DNA of 18,932 nucleotides from Bacteroidota bacterium (GTDB taxonomy: Bacteria; Bacteroidota; Bacteroidia; Chitinophagales; Saprospiraceae). Below are positions 1-7,898 of the stretch, piece by piece. The DNA is taken from NCBI GenBank assembly GCA_018969455.1, contig JAGWYI010000017.1, positions 1-18,932 of the forward strand. Direction: 5' to 3'. How positions within the stretch are numbered: the stretch's first letter is position 1; each line of letters opens with the position of its first letter. The position numbers and the translations under genes were made by a program. A model generated the notes under the pieces. The model had not been told where the DNA came from, did not search any database, and saw only the letters and a list, made by a program, of their open reading frames with translations.

Positions 1-1
1 T

Positions 2-364
2 CCGCATTTTTATGAGCAACATATTCTTCGGCGCGCCCAGGCAGAATGGCCCGACCCGGTAAAGCGCACTTTTGCGCATTTGAATTCGGAAATTTATGTT
101 TCCATGCAAGGTCCCAGTGAGTTTGGTATCGCAGGTAAGCTGACGCATTGGGATGTGAGCGATCAATTGCACCAGATAAAAACGCCAACGCTGGTAATCG
201 GGGCTACTTTTGATACCATGGACCCCCATTATATGGAGTGGATGTCGACTCAGTTTCCGAATGGACGATTTTTACTGTGTCCTAAAGGTGCACACATGTG
301 TATGTGGGATGACCAGGCTCATTATTTTCCCGGATTGATTTCTTTTTTAAAGGAGGTAAAATAA
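2..364 (+). CDS. Alpha/beta hydrolase, proline iminopeptidase-like (3' end, 5' truncated by window)
   Basis: An open frame enters from the left edge (first full codon at 2) and ends at the TAA at 362-364, giving about 120 C-terminal residues. The order of motifs is that of prolyl aminopeptidase-type alpha/beta hydrolases: a GxxxxxGKLTHWD segment, then PTLVIGATFDTMDP, which carries the likely catalytic-triad Asp, and finally PKGAHMCMWDD with the likely triad His, before a C-terminal helix ending FLKEVK. The nucleophile elbow Ser lies outside the window. Proteins of this family release N-terminal proline from peptides, but relatives hydrolyse other amides or esters, so the substrate is uncertain. 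A TTG at 80 could be mistaken for a start, but the frame is open upstream and reads sensible protein. The gene converges on the minus-strand gene at 421-897. Confidence 0.8.
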   Translation, partial: PHFYEQHILRRAQAEWPDPVKRTFAHLNSEIYVSMQGPSEFGIAGKLTHWDVSDQLHQIKTPTLVIGATFDTMDPHYMEWMSTQFPNGRFLLCPKGAHMCMWDDQAHYFPGLISFLKEVK

Positions 365-366
365 AA

Positions 367-401
367 ATCCCGACCGCGGGACAAGGTTCTGCGGTCGGGA
401 T
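367..401 (-). terminator. Hairpin terminator between convergent genes
   Basis: An 11-bp perfect inverted repeat (ATCCCGACCGC at 367-377 and its complement at 391-401) has a 13-nt loop that may pair further. Read on the minus strand the hairpin is followed by a T-rich tail (complement of 351-366), so it is a good Rho-independent terminator for the gene ending at 421. On the plus strand it lies 2 bp past the hydrolase stop but has no clear T run, so it may act more weakly in that direction. Confidence 0.75.
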
Positions 402-420
402 GAATATTGTTCAGGTAAAA

Positions 421-897
421 TTAGTTGAGGTTTGGAAATTCGGCTTTGAGTTCGTCGTCGAGTTTGTCGGCCCAATACTCGAAGTCGCTAATAACAGTTG
501 TAAGTTCTTGAAAGTCAATTCCTTGGGTGTCACGTTCGTAGGATGCCCATACTTTAGGCGAATTGGGCACCATGCTGAATTTAATACCCAGTTTGATGTC
601 ATTTAATTCGAGTAAACGCCGGTAAAAACCGATCAAATTGGTGGTGGATGGCACATCCATGATGGGAGAGAAAATGCGCAAGAAATCGCGGCGAGAGCCG
701 TTCTCAAAGGATAGGCGCTGAATGAGTACTTCAATTTGAGCAGATCCTTTGCGCCAAAGCCAGGCTTTGGTTTCCTTGTTATACACACTATCGCGGGAAA
801 GCCCCACGGATTCAGCGTAACAATGCACCATTTCAACCACTTTCAGGTAGTGCGCTTCGAAGGTGTCAACGGGAGATGGGTTTTGAGCGTTTTCCAT
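421..897 (-). CDS. YbjN-like / type III secretion chaperone-fold small protein
   Basis: This is a 158-residue protein without signal peptide or membrane segment, starting at ATG 895-897 and ending at TAA 421-423. The N-terminal third is helical (HYLKVVEMVHCYAESVG). The middle is a beta-rich stretch, GSAQIEVLIQRLS, followed by FLRIFSPIMDVP and NLIGFYRRLLELND, then KLGIKFSMV and a long C-terminal acidic helix. That pattern of strand, 'I-sPi-dvP' and 'l-ll-lN' is typical of YbjN / type III secretion chaperone-like proteins (sensory transduction regulator family), which are cytoplasmic and of unclear role. No specific partner is visible. The neighbouring genes do not point to a pathway. The assignment rests on pattern resemblance alone and is moderate. 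Confidence 0.65.
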   Translation of the reverse strand: MENAQNPSPVDTFEAHYLKVVEMVHCYAESVGLSRDSVYNKETKAWLWRKGSAQIEVLIQRLSFENGSRRDFLRIFSPIMDVPSTTNLIGFYRRLLELNDIKLGIKFSMVPNSPKVWASYERDTQGIDFQELTTVISDFEYWADKLDDELKAEFPNLN

Positions 898-1183
898 GAT
901 AAATCGGAAGCATTAGGTTTAAGAATGAACAGATTGGCGCTTAAGCCGGTAAAAATTACATTCATCTTCAACATGTAAGTCATGTTTGCCAAAAATCGAT
1001 CTTTTATTCGTCATAATTGGTCCTATTATCCCGAGTACTCGGACCCAAAAGCGTCTGGATTGGCTTAAAAGGTTTCATATTGACGAAAAATATAATTTTT
1101 TGGCACTTAAAAGTAAAGATAAATCGGCTTCACAAAAAAACGACAAATTTCGTTCCGGATTTCGGATTTGCACAAAATTAACA

Positions 1184-1205
1184 AAGCCTTCCTTTTGGAA
1201 GGCTT
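1184..1205. terminator. Perfect 9-bp hairpin with TTTT loop
   Basis: AAGCCTTCC at 1184-1192 pairs with GGAAGGCTT at 1197-1205 around a 4-nt loop. The minus-strand flank (complement of 1169-1183) is T-rich while the plus-strand flank is not, so if it terminates transcription it does so best on the minus strand. No obvious gene needs it there; it may protect the YbjN-like gene from read-through or be a stray repeat. Confidence 0.45.
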
Positions 1206-1245
1206 GCAATTGATCTTGTTAAAAACCTGTTAATCGATAAGGGTA

Positions 1246-1279
1246 TTGCTATTATTAACGAGTAGGGAGAATAATTTTG
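1246..1279 (+). promoter_or_regulatory. Putative Bacteroidota promoter (-33 TTG / -7 TAATTTTG)
   Basis: TAATTTTG at 1272-1279 matches the phylum consensus TAnnTTTG, with a TTG at 1246-1248 separated by 23 bp. The expected transcription start, about 7 nt past the -7 box, falls at about 1286, immediately before the ATG at 1287. The transcript would therefore be leaderless or nearly so. Confidence 0.4.
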
Positions 1280-1286
1280 TCGCATC

Positions 1287-1706
1287 ATGAACAAGCGATT
1301 TCAAAAATGGATTTTTTACACTTGTCTGCTCGCGTTTGCGTTCGGGAGCAGGAACAAGGCATCTGCATCCTCTGAAGTTGCGCTTGCCCAAACTTGTACG
1401 GTTAACTGTGCCGTTGATACCCGAAATTGGCCGGCATCTCAATTGGAATTACCGGTAGACAAAACGACTTTCCCTTTTTCCTGCCTTTGTTTCTCATTTT
1501 TTGAAAACGATGAAGGCCCCGATTACGAGCGCATTTCTTGTAAGCGCGGCAAGCAATGTTTCTTTGAGCTGGAACTTTGGATGGAGCAACTGCTTTCCCT
1601 GGGTTGCTTTAACAAAAGGGTATATCTCCGGCTAGGTGCGTGGTCAATTTTTGAAGTGCGCAGCGCACTGGCTTTATTTCTTCTGTTGCGCGTCCTGCGC
1701 TTGTAA
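1287..1706 (+). CDS. Putative small cysteine-rich secreted protein, unknown function
   Basis: I do not recognise this 139-residue protein. The N-terminus has the form of a signal peptide: basic MNKRFQK, a hydrophobic stretch to about residue 20, and a small-residue region ASAS near 25-28. The predicted mature part carries seven cysteines (37, 41, 66, 68, 85, 91, 107), with CxxxC and CxC spacings, and ends in a hydrophobic, arginine-punctuated segment (residues 126-139). It lies about 300 bp upstream of an RND efflux operon, where Bacteroidota sometimes carry small secreted metal-related proteins, but I see no His-rich metal site to support that. Support for coding is the signal peptide, a -7 box directly upstream, and a hairpin that starts at its stop codon. 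It could still be a chance frame. Confidence 0.4.
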   Translation: MNKRFQKWIFYTCLLAFAFGSRNKASASSEVALAQTCTVNCAVDTRNWPASQLELPVDKTTFPFSCLCFSFFENDEGPDYERISCKRGKQCFFELELWMEQLLSLGCFNKRVYLRLGAWSIFEVRSALALFLLLRVLRL

Positions 1707-1729
1707 TGCCCGGAAAATGAGCGGCATTA
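1704..1729 (+). terminator. Short hairpin overlapping the stop codon
   Basis: TAATGCC at 1704-1710 pairs with GGCATTA at 1723-1729 around a 12-nt loop. It begins at the TAA of the small secreted-protein frame and is followed only by TTCCC, so it is a weak terminator candidate. Confidence 0.35.
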
Positions 1730-2012
1730 TTCCCTACATCATGTAACCATCAAATTGAATGCAACAGGTCTGGCAATTCGGTTGCGTGGATACCCCGGGC
1801 CCTGGCTAAAGGATGATGCCATCCATTTGTTTTAGTTGCATAGACTCAAGCCTTGGTTCTGTATGTCAAAATCTTTCAGCCTGCTAGAGTTATGCGCATC
1901 GGTATGGGCGCCTTATTTGGGAAAAATAGCTGCATCCAGCCCCATTTCGATTGCAGGCTTTTGAGTCTGCAATTGGTTCAATTTCCTGTCAAACAATTAA
2001 AAAAAATTATTT
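1707..2012. other. Upstream region of the RND efflux operon, 306 bp
   Basis: No coding frame is convincing here; a 129-residue frame from 1853 runs out of frame into the adaptor gene and is a shadow. A 7-bp stem with 10-nt loop (ATTGCAG 1950-1956 / CTGCAAT 1967-1973) lies 40 nt before the adaptor start and would sit in the leader. I could not find a clear -33/-7 pair, and no regulator gene lies next to the operon, so its control is not visible in the window. Confidence 0.5.
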
Positions 2013-3101
2013 ATGAACAGATTGTTGCTGCTCATAGGCCTGATGCTTCTATACATAGGCTCAGGCTGTGGCCATGCCTCAGAAAAAGAGGAAAACACGT
2101 CGGAGGCCCGATTTCAGGTAACCCGACCGGTAAGAAAAGACACGGTTTTGACGACCGAATATGTTTGCCAGATTCGCTCCATCCGCAACATCGAGTTGCG
2201 GGCATTGGAAAAAGGATATCTGGAGCATATTTATGTGGATGAAGGTCAATTTGTGAAAAAAGGCCAAAAAATGTTCCAGATCATGCCCGCCTTGTATCAG
2301 GCAGAGCTGCAAAAAGCGCAGGCGGAGGCTCAGGTAGCGGAAATTGAGTACCAAAATACCAAATTGTTGGCGGAAAACAATGTGGTTTCCAAAAACGAGC
2401 TGGCTATGGTGAAGGCCAAATATGAAAAGGCCAAATCGGAAATGATGCTGGCGCAGGTACATCTGGGTTTTACGGAAATTAAAGCGCCGTTTGACGGGAT
2501 CATGGACCGTTTGCATGTGCGCGAGGGCAGTTTGGTAGATGAGGGCGAACTGTGCACATCTTTGTCAGACAACAGCAAGATGTGGGTTTATTTCAATGTA
2601 CCCGAACCGGAATACCTTAATTATAAACAACACGTAAAACCGGGGGAAAAACAGCAAGTAGAATTGCGCATGGCCAACAATGTCGTTTTTGAATATCCGG
2701 GCCTGGTGGAGACCATTGAAGGAGAATTTAACAATGAAACAGGGAACATTGCATTTCGGGCCACTTTCCCCAATCCTAAAGGCCTGTTGCGACACGGTGA
2801 AACCGGCAGTGTTTTGATGAACAAACCCATTAAGGGCGCCATATTGATTCCACAAAAAGCGACCTTTGAAATATTGGATAAGCGGTATGTGTATAAAATT
2901 GATAAAGAAGGAAATGTGCATTTAACTCCGATTGAAATTACGGCAGAGATGCCCGACATTTTTGTAATAGGCAAGGGGCTTACAGAACAGGACATGATTT
3001 TGCTGGATGGTTTGCGGAAGGTAAAAGACGGCGGGAAAATTCAGTACGACTACAAGGATCCGCAGCAGGTGCTTTCTCATTTAAAGGTATTCGCAGAATA
3101 A
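2013..3101 (+). CDS. RND efflux periplasmic adaptor (membrane fusion protein), lipoprotein
   Basis: The 362-residue product is the AcrA/HlyD-type adaptor that bridges the inner-membrane pump and the outer-membrane channel. It starts with a lipoprotein signal peptide with lipobox IGSGC, lipidated Cys19. Then come a first beta-barrel strand, a lipoyl-type hairpin (about residues 65-90, KGYLEHIYVDEGQFVKKGQ), a coiled-coil hairpin rich in Ala/Glu/Lys (about 93-147), and the return lipoyl strand with the hallmark IKAPFDGIMDR and REGSLVDEGE. The beta-barrel (about 180-270) and membrane-proximal domain (IPQKATFEI onward) complete it. Length is typical of the family. The start is preceded by an A/T-rich stretch without Shine-Dalgarno, normal for the phylum. 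It is first in a three-gene operon, 12 bp before the pump gene. Confidence 0.95.
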   Translation: MNRLLLLIGLMLLYIGSGCGHASEKEENTSEARFQVTRPVRKDTVLTTEYVCQIRSIRNIELRALEKGYLEHIYVDEGQFVKKGQKMFQIMPALYQAELQKAQAEAQVAEIEYQNTKLLAENNVVSKNELAMVKAKYEKAKSEMMLAQVHLGFTEIKAPFDGIMDRLHVREGSLVDEGELCTSLSDNSKMWVYFNVPEPEYLNYKQHVKPGEKQQVELRMANNVVFEYPGLVETIEGEFNNETGNIAFRATFPNPKGLLRHGETGSVLMNKPIKGAILIPQKATFEILDKRYVYKIDKEGNVHLTPIEITAEMPDIFVIGKGLTEQDMILLDGLRKVKDGGKIQYDYKDPQQVLSHLKVFAE

Positions 3102-3113
3102 ATCCAATCTCTT

Positions 3114-6100
3114 ATGTTTGAACAATTTATCCACAGGCCGGTATTGGCGATTGTGGTTTCGATCCTGATTTTACTGATGGGCGCCCTGGCCATTAATACC
3201 CTGCCGACCGCCCAATTCCCCCAAATTGCGCCGCCGCTTGTATTGGTTGAAACCGCTTATCCGGGCGCCAGCGCCGATGTATTGGTGAACTCGGTTTTGA
3301 TCCCCATGGAGCAAGCCATCAATGGGGTGCCGGGCATGCGTTACATGATTTCGGATGCGACAAGCGCCGGGGAGGCCTCTATCCAGATTGTGTTCAACCT
3401 GGATGTTGATCCCAATATTGCCACGGTGAACGTCAAAAACCGAATAGAAACGGTCATGAACCGTTTGCCACCGCTCGTGCAGCGTGAAGGCGTTATCGTG
3501 AATTTTCTTCAGCCCAGTATGCTGATGTATGTAAACCTTTTTACCAAAGACACCACGGCCGACGAGAAATTTCTGTACAATTTTGCCAACATCAACATGG
3601 TACAGGAGCTTCAGCGGATTAAGGGGATGGGTAAAGTTAAAATTTTGGGCAGTCGGCGTTATTCCATGCGGATCTGGTTGAAACCTGATCGCATGCGCGC
3701 ATACAACATCGACACAGAAGAGGTGATGGAGGCCCTCAGTGAACAAAGCGTGATCGGCTCGCCGGGCCGCCTGGGTCAGAGTTCGGGCAAGCGATCGGAA
3801 GCCCTGGAATATGTTTTGACCTACGTTGGCAGGTATAATACCCCGGAACAGTATCAAAACATCATTGTAAAGGCCAATCCCGATGGAGAGCTTTTGTACC
3901 TAAAAGATATTGCTGATGTGGAACTGGGAAGTGAGTTCTACGATATTTATTCAAATCTGGACGGAAAACCATCGGCGTCCATAGTTTTGAAACAAAATTA
4001 TGGCAGTAACGCGCAGGAAGTAATTGCAGCGACCAAGCAGAAACTGGAGGAATTGAAGGCCAATGTATTTCCGCCGGGTATGGATTACGAGATCAACTAC
4101 GATGTATCCAACTTTCTGAATGCGTCTATTGACAAGGTATTGCACACGTTATTGGAGGCTTTCATTTTGGTGGCTCTGGTGGTATTTATCTTTTTAGGCG
4201 ACTGGCGTTCGACGCTTATTCCGACCCTGGCGGTGCCGGTTTCGCTGGTGGGCGCCTTCATTTTCATGCAGATGTTTGGCCTGACCATCAATTTGATCAC
4301 GCTGTTTGCCCTGGTATTGGCCATTGGGATTGTGGTAGACAATGCGATTGTGGTGGTAGAGGCGGTGCATGCAAAAATGGAGGAAGAGCATTTATCGCCC
4401 TATCAGGCGACCATGAAGGTGGTTCGGGAAATAAGCGGGGCGATTATCGCGATTACGCTGGTAATGGCAGCGGTATTTATTCCTGTCGCCTTTATGACGG
4501 GGCCGGTGGGCATATTTTACCGGCAATTTTCGATTACAATGGCGAGTTCTATTGTTTTATCGGGGATAATTGCGCTTACCCTGACGCCGGTATTGTGTGC
4601 CATGCTGCTGAAAAACAACCACGGAAAACCCCGGCGGAAAACGCCGTTGACGCTGTTTTTGGGTTGGTTTAACCGCAGCTTTGAGCGTTTAACCGGCCGC
4701 TATGAATGGCTTTTAAAAATTATTACCCACCGCTTGCTGGTCAGTTTGTTGTTGTTTGCAGGATTTGGATTGGGTATTTGGTTCATATCCCTGCAATTGC
4801 CTTCAGGATTTATCCCTGCCGAAGACCAGGGCATGATCTATGCCATCATCCAAACCCCTCCCGGATCTACCCTGGAACAAACCAATGTTGTCGCTCGGCA
4901 ATTGCAGGAAATTGCAAAGGAGGTAGAGGGTGTAAAGTCGGTTTCCTCGCTCGCCGGATACGAAATTCTGACCGAAGGACGCGGCTCCAATGCAGGAACC
5001 TGCCTCATCAACCTTAAGGATTGGTCGGAGCGGAGTCAAACCGCCGAGCAAATCATTCGGGAACTGGAGGAAAAAGCGAAAGACATTGGCGCAACGGTGG
5101 AATTTTTCCAACCACCAGCCGTTCCCGGTTATGGCGCCGCGGGCGGTTTTACCCTTCGATTGCTGGATAAAACAAAATCGGGCAATTACGAAGAGTTGGG
5201 TAAAGTAAATGAGGCCTTTATGGAGGCCTTGCGCAAACGGAAAGAACTTACTGGTTTGTTTACCTTCTTTGCTTCCAATTACCCGCAATACGAATTGCAG
5301 ATCGACAACAAACTGGCCATGCAAAAAGGGGTTTCGATTGGCAAGGCGATTGGTAATCTGAATACACTGATTGGCTCCAATTACGAGCTGGGTTTTGTTC
5401 GGTTTAGCCAATATTTTACGGTATATGTGCAAGCTGCCCCTGAGTATCGCCGACTTCCGGAGGATATTTTGAATTTGTATGTAAAAAACAACAAAGACGA
5501 AATGGTGCCTTATTCGGCCTTTATGAAAATGGTAAAAAAGCAGGGCCTGAACGAAATAACACGGTATAATTTGTACACCGCTTCGGCTATTTCCGGTTCA
5601 CCGGCAAAAGGATATTCGAGTGGTGAAGCCATCAAGGCCATTCAGGAGGTAGCCAAGGAAACGCTTCCGCGCGGATATGGTATAGACTGGGCCGGTTTGT
5701 CGAAAGATGAGGTGGAACGCGGCAACGAGGCCTTGTACATTTTCCTGATTGTGTTGATTTTCGTGTATTTGATTCTGGCGGCCCAATATGAAAGTTTCAT
5801 CATCCCTTTGGCGGTCATTTTGTCTTTGCCGGCAGGTGTGTTTGGTTCCTTCCTGCTTTTGCACTGGATGGGATTATCAAACGACATCTATGCCCAGGTG
5901 GGCTTGATTATGCTGGTGGGTTTGTTGGGTAAGAATGCCGTTTTGATTGTGGAATTTGCGGTACAAAAGCACCAACAAGGGGCGTCGGTCCTGGAGGCGG
6001 CCATTGAAGGCGCCAAAGTACGTTTCAGGCCGATTTTAATGACATCCTTTGCCTTTGTTGCGGGTTTGTTGCCGCTGGTACGCGCCACCGGACCAGGCGC

Positions 6101-6293
6101 AATTGGAAACCGCACCATTGGTTCTTCTGCCCTGGGCGGCATGTTGTTTGGAACCATTTTCGGGGTAATTGTGGTTCCCGGCTTGTACTACATTTTTGGC
6201 CGCCTGGCAGAGGGCCGAAAATTGATTCGAGATGAAAACTTTGATCCTTTAACCGAAGACTATGTCGAAAATGTTGAAAAAAAACATGAATAA
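3114..6293 (+). CDS. RND multidrug efflux pump, HAE1/AcrB type
   Basis: This 1059-residue inner-membrane proton-driven exporter has the size and layout of AcrB: one N-terminal helix after MFEQFIHRPV, a large porter loop, a helix bundle (about 340-500), a second helix and porter loop, and a final helix bundle (about 872-1030). Family motifs include GASADVLVNSV near 51-61, FIPAEDQG near 566-573, and RPILMTS at 972-978. In the proton relay, Asp409 corresponds to AcrB Asp407 and Lys940 to AcrB Lys940, but the position of AcrB Asp408 is Asn410 (GIVVDNAIVV). From memory this VDN variant occurs in other Bacteroidota pumps, so it need not mean loss of function. Heavy-metal (CzcA/CusA) motifs are absent, so drugs, dyes or lipids are more likely substrates. 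It overlaps the channel gene. Confidence 0.96.
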   Translation: MFEQFIHRPVLAIVVSILILLMGALAINTLPTAQFPQIAPPLVLVETAYPGASADVLVNSVLIPMEQAINGVPGMRYMISDATSAGEASIQIVFNLDVDPNIATVNVKNRIETVMNRLPPLVQREGVIVNFLQPSMLMYVNLFTKDTTADEKFLYNFANINMVQELQRIKGMGKVKILGSRRYSMRIWLKPDRMRAYNIDTEEVMEALSEQSVIGSPGRLGQSSGKRSEALEYVLTYVGRYNTPEQYQNIIVKANPDGELLYLKDIADVELGSEFYDIYSNLDGKPSASIVLKQNYGSNAQEVIAATKQKLEELKANVFPPGMDYEINYDVSNFLNASIDKVLHTLLEAFILVALVVFIFLGDWRSTLIPTLAVPVSLVGAFIFMQMFGLTINLITLFALVLAIGIVVDNAIVVVEAVHAKMEEEHLSPYQATMKVVREISGAIIAITLVMAAVFIPVAFMTGPVGIFYRQFSITMASSIVLSGIIALTLTPVLCAMLLKNNHGKPRRKTPLTLFLGWFNRSFERLTGRYEWLLKIITHRLLVSLLLFAGFGLGIWFISLQLPSGFIPAEDQGMIYAIIQTPPGSTLEQTNVVARQLQEIAKEVEGVKSVSSLAGYEILTEGRGSNAGTCLINLKDWSERSQTAEQIIRELEEKAKDIGATVEFFQPPAVPGYGAAGGFTLRLLDKTKSGNYEELGKVNEAFMEALRKRKELTGLFTFFASNYPQYELQIDNKLAMQKGVSIGKAIGNLNTLIGSNYELGFVRFSQYFTVYVQAAPEYRRLPEDILNLYVKNNKDEMVPYSAFMKMVKKQGLNEITRYNLYTASAISGSPAKGYSSGEAIKAIQEVAKETLPRGYGIDWAGLSKDEVERGNEALYIFLIVLIFVYLILAAQYESFIIPLAVILSLPAGVFGSFLLLHWMGLSNDIYAQVGLIMLVGLLGKNAVLIVEFAVQKHQQGASVLEAAIEGAKVRFRPILMTSFAFVAGLLPLVRATGPGAIGNRTIGSSALGGMLFGTIFGVIVVPGLYYIFGRLAEGRKLIRDENFDPLTEDYVENVEKKHE

Positions 6294-7704
6294 AACGCGC
6301 ATTTCTGTGTTGTTTTTATTGTTCCTGGGTGCTTGTAAAGCGCCTAGCCTGGTTGAGCAACACGCCAACTCCGCTATGCCTTCGGCCTATTCTTTTGCCC
6401 GTGACACCGCATCGGCAGCATACATTAACTGGCGTGATTATTTTAAAGATCCACAGTTGCAGGCGCTTATAGATACAGCTCTTCAAAACAACCAGGAACT
6501 TCGCATTTTTAGTCAGGAAATACAGATTGCCCAAAACGAGGTAATGGCCCGAAAAGGGGAGTATCTGCCTTTTGTCCAATTGGGCGGCGGCGCCGGTTTT
6601 GAAAAATCCAGTCGGTACACCGTAATGGGGGCGACCGAGAAGTCGGTTCCTCTGGTTTCAGGCAAAGAAATTCCCGATCCGGTTCCGGATTTTATGGTGA
6701 CTTTGCGGGCTGCCTGGGAAGTAGACATCTGGAAAAAACTGCGAAATGCCCGGAAAGCGGCCGCCATTCGGTATTTGGGTACCCAGGAAGGACGAAATTT
6801 TCTTATAACTCAATTGGTTGCCGAAATTGCTGCCTCGTATTATGAATTGCTCGCTTTAGATAATCAGTTGGCCATTGTGCGCAACAACATTCAGATCCAG
6901 CAAAACGCTTTGTCTGTGGTGCGCCTGCAAAAGGAAGCCGCACGGGTAACCGAATTGGCGGTAAAACGTTTTGAAGCGGAATTGTATAAAAACCAGGGTT
7001 TGCAGTACGATTTGAAACAACGAATAGTAGAAACAGAGAACCGGATCAACTTCCTTACCCGGCGTTTTCCGCAGCCAATTGTACGCAACCCACAGGCCTT
7101 CAATGCCTTATTGCCCGATACCATTCGTTCGGGCCTTCCAGCGCAGCTGTTGGTGAATCGGCCCGATATCCGGCAGGCAGAGTTGGAAATGGAGGCTAGC
7201 AAACTGGATGTGCAGGTGGCGCGTGCCAATTTTTTACCCGGTTTGCGCCTTACAGCAGCCCTCGGCAACCAGGCGCTTACGCCGGGCTATTTTTTTAAAT
7301 TGCCCGAATCTTTGGTTTTGGGTTTGGCGGGCGAACTGGTTGGCCCCTTGATCAACAAAAATGCCATAAAAGCCAACTACAATTCGGCCAATGCGCGGCA
7401 AAAACAGGCAATTATTCATTATGAACAAACCATTTTGAATGCCTGTATTGAAGTAAGCAACCAGTTGGCCAATCTAGACAACCTGCAAAATCGCTATAAT
7501 TTGAAACAACAACAGGTGCAGGCCTTGAACGAATCGGTGGCTATTGCCGGTCAATTGTTCAACGGCGCCCGGGCCGATTATGTAGAAGTGCTGCTGACGC
7601 AACGCGATGCCCTGGAAGCCCGGATGGATCTGGTGGAAACCCAAATGGCGCAATTGCATGCCTGGGTTGGTATTTATAGGGCATTGGGTGGGGGCTGGAA
7701 ATAA
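6286..7704 (+). CDS. Outer-membrane efflux channel, TolC/NodT family lipoprotein
   Basis: This is the third part of the tripartite pump: an outer-membrane factor forming a trimeric barrel and periplasmic tunnel. I chose ATG 6286 (472 residues), which overlaps the pump's stop codon by 8 bp and gives a standard lipoprotein signal, MNKTRISVLFLLFLGAC, with lipidated Cys17. An in-frame ATG at 6262 would add eight residues and overlap by 32 bp. Two NodT-type repeats are seen: WRDYFKDPQLQALIDTAL early on, then GLPAQLLVNRPDIRQAELEMEAS, the usual start of the second half, with LPGLRLTAALG after it. Long helices rich in Gln/Asn/Ala follow, as in the tunnel domain, and the C-terminal repeat ends with YVEVLLTQRDALEARMDLVE. 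Length is normal for the family. It probably works with the two upstream genes. Confidence 0.94.
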   Translation: MNKTRISVLFLLFLGACKAPSLVEQHANSAMPSAYSFARDTASAAYINWRDYFKDPQLQALIDTALQNNQELRIFSQEIQIAQNEVMARKGEYLPFVQLGGGAGFEKSSRYTVMGATEKSVPLVSGKEIPDPVPDFMVTLRAAWEVDIWKKLRNARKAAAIRYLGTQEGRNFLITQLVAEIAASYYELLALDNQLAIVRNNIQIQQNALSVVRLQKEAARVTELAVKRFEAELYKNQGLQYDLKQRIVETENRINFLTRRFPQPIVRNPQAFNALLPDTIRSGLPAQLLVNRPDIRQAELEMEASKLDVQVARANFLPGLRLTAALGNQALTPGYFFKLPESLVLGLAGELVGPLINKNAIKANYNSANARQKQAIIHYEQTILNACIEVSNQLANLDNLQNRYNLKQQQVQALNESVAIAGQLFNGARADYVEVLLTQRDALEARMDLVETQMAQLHAWVGIYRALGGGWK

Positions 7705-7831
7705 GCGGTTTCTTTTTATATTTTACACCGCCAGATTTTGTGCATAACGATCTTTATAAATCATCGTAATCCATCCTGATTTATCCACAAAATCCGGCGA
7801 ATCCTGATATAACTGCGTTTTGCTTTTGTGC
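7705..7831. repeat. Degenerate dispersed repeat in the efflux operon 3' region
   Basis: From 7773 to about 7810 the core ATCC recurs at 7773, 7783, 7792 and 7801, a degenerate 9-10-bp period of the kind ATCCTGATTT / ATCCACAAA / ATCCGGCGA. Just before it, CGATCTTTAT at 7748-7757 and its flanks resemble 16498-16530, which also lies 3' of a gene. This looks like a dispersed non-coding repeat family of the genome. Confidence 0.45.
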
Positions 7832-7887
7832 GCTAAAAAAAAGTAAAAGTTGGCTGCATGCAACCAACTTTTGCTTTTTTTATAGCA
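7832..7887. terminator. Bidirectional Rho-independent terminator
   Basis: A near-perfect inverted repeat is centred at 7858/7859: AAAAGTTGG (7845-7853) pairs with 7864-7872, followed inward by one C-A mismatch and TG/CA pairs. It is flanked by an A run on the left (7835-7842) and a T run on the right (7875-7881), so it terminates in both directions. It serves the converging efflux operon and the minus-strand gene ending at 7899. Confidence 0.9.
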
Positions 7888-7898
7888 CTTTCCCAAAA

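Larger units (their letters stand above)
898..1286. other. Intergenic region, 389 bp, no convincing gene
   Basis: This AT-rich spacer separates the divergent YbjN-like gene and the small secreted-protein gene. A 75-residue frame at 986-1213 has no recognisable domain, an unlikely composition and no start context, so I do not call it. The region contains one strong hairpin (1184-1205) and a -33/-7 promoter candidate at 1246-1279, both listed separately. Confidence 0.6.

Noticed and set aside
986..1213. 75-residue plus-strand frame
   Set aside because: It has no domain, no promoter or start context, and runs into the hairpin at 1184-1205.
1853..2242. 129-residue plus-strand frame
   Set aside because: It overlaps the well-supported adaptor gene in another frame for over half its length.
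3171..3857. 228-residue minus-strand open frame (and similar ones at 4803-5432 and 13795-14544)
   Set aside because: They lie wholly antisense to the RND pump and biotin carboxylase genes and are rich in His, Phe and Gln, as expected of shadow frames.
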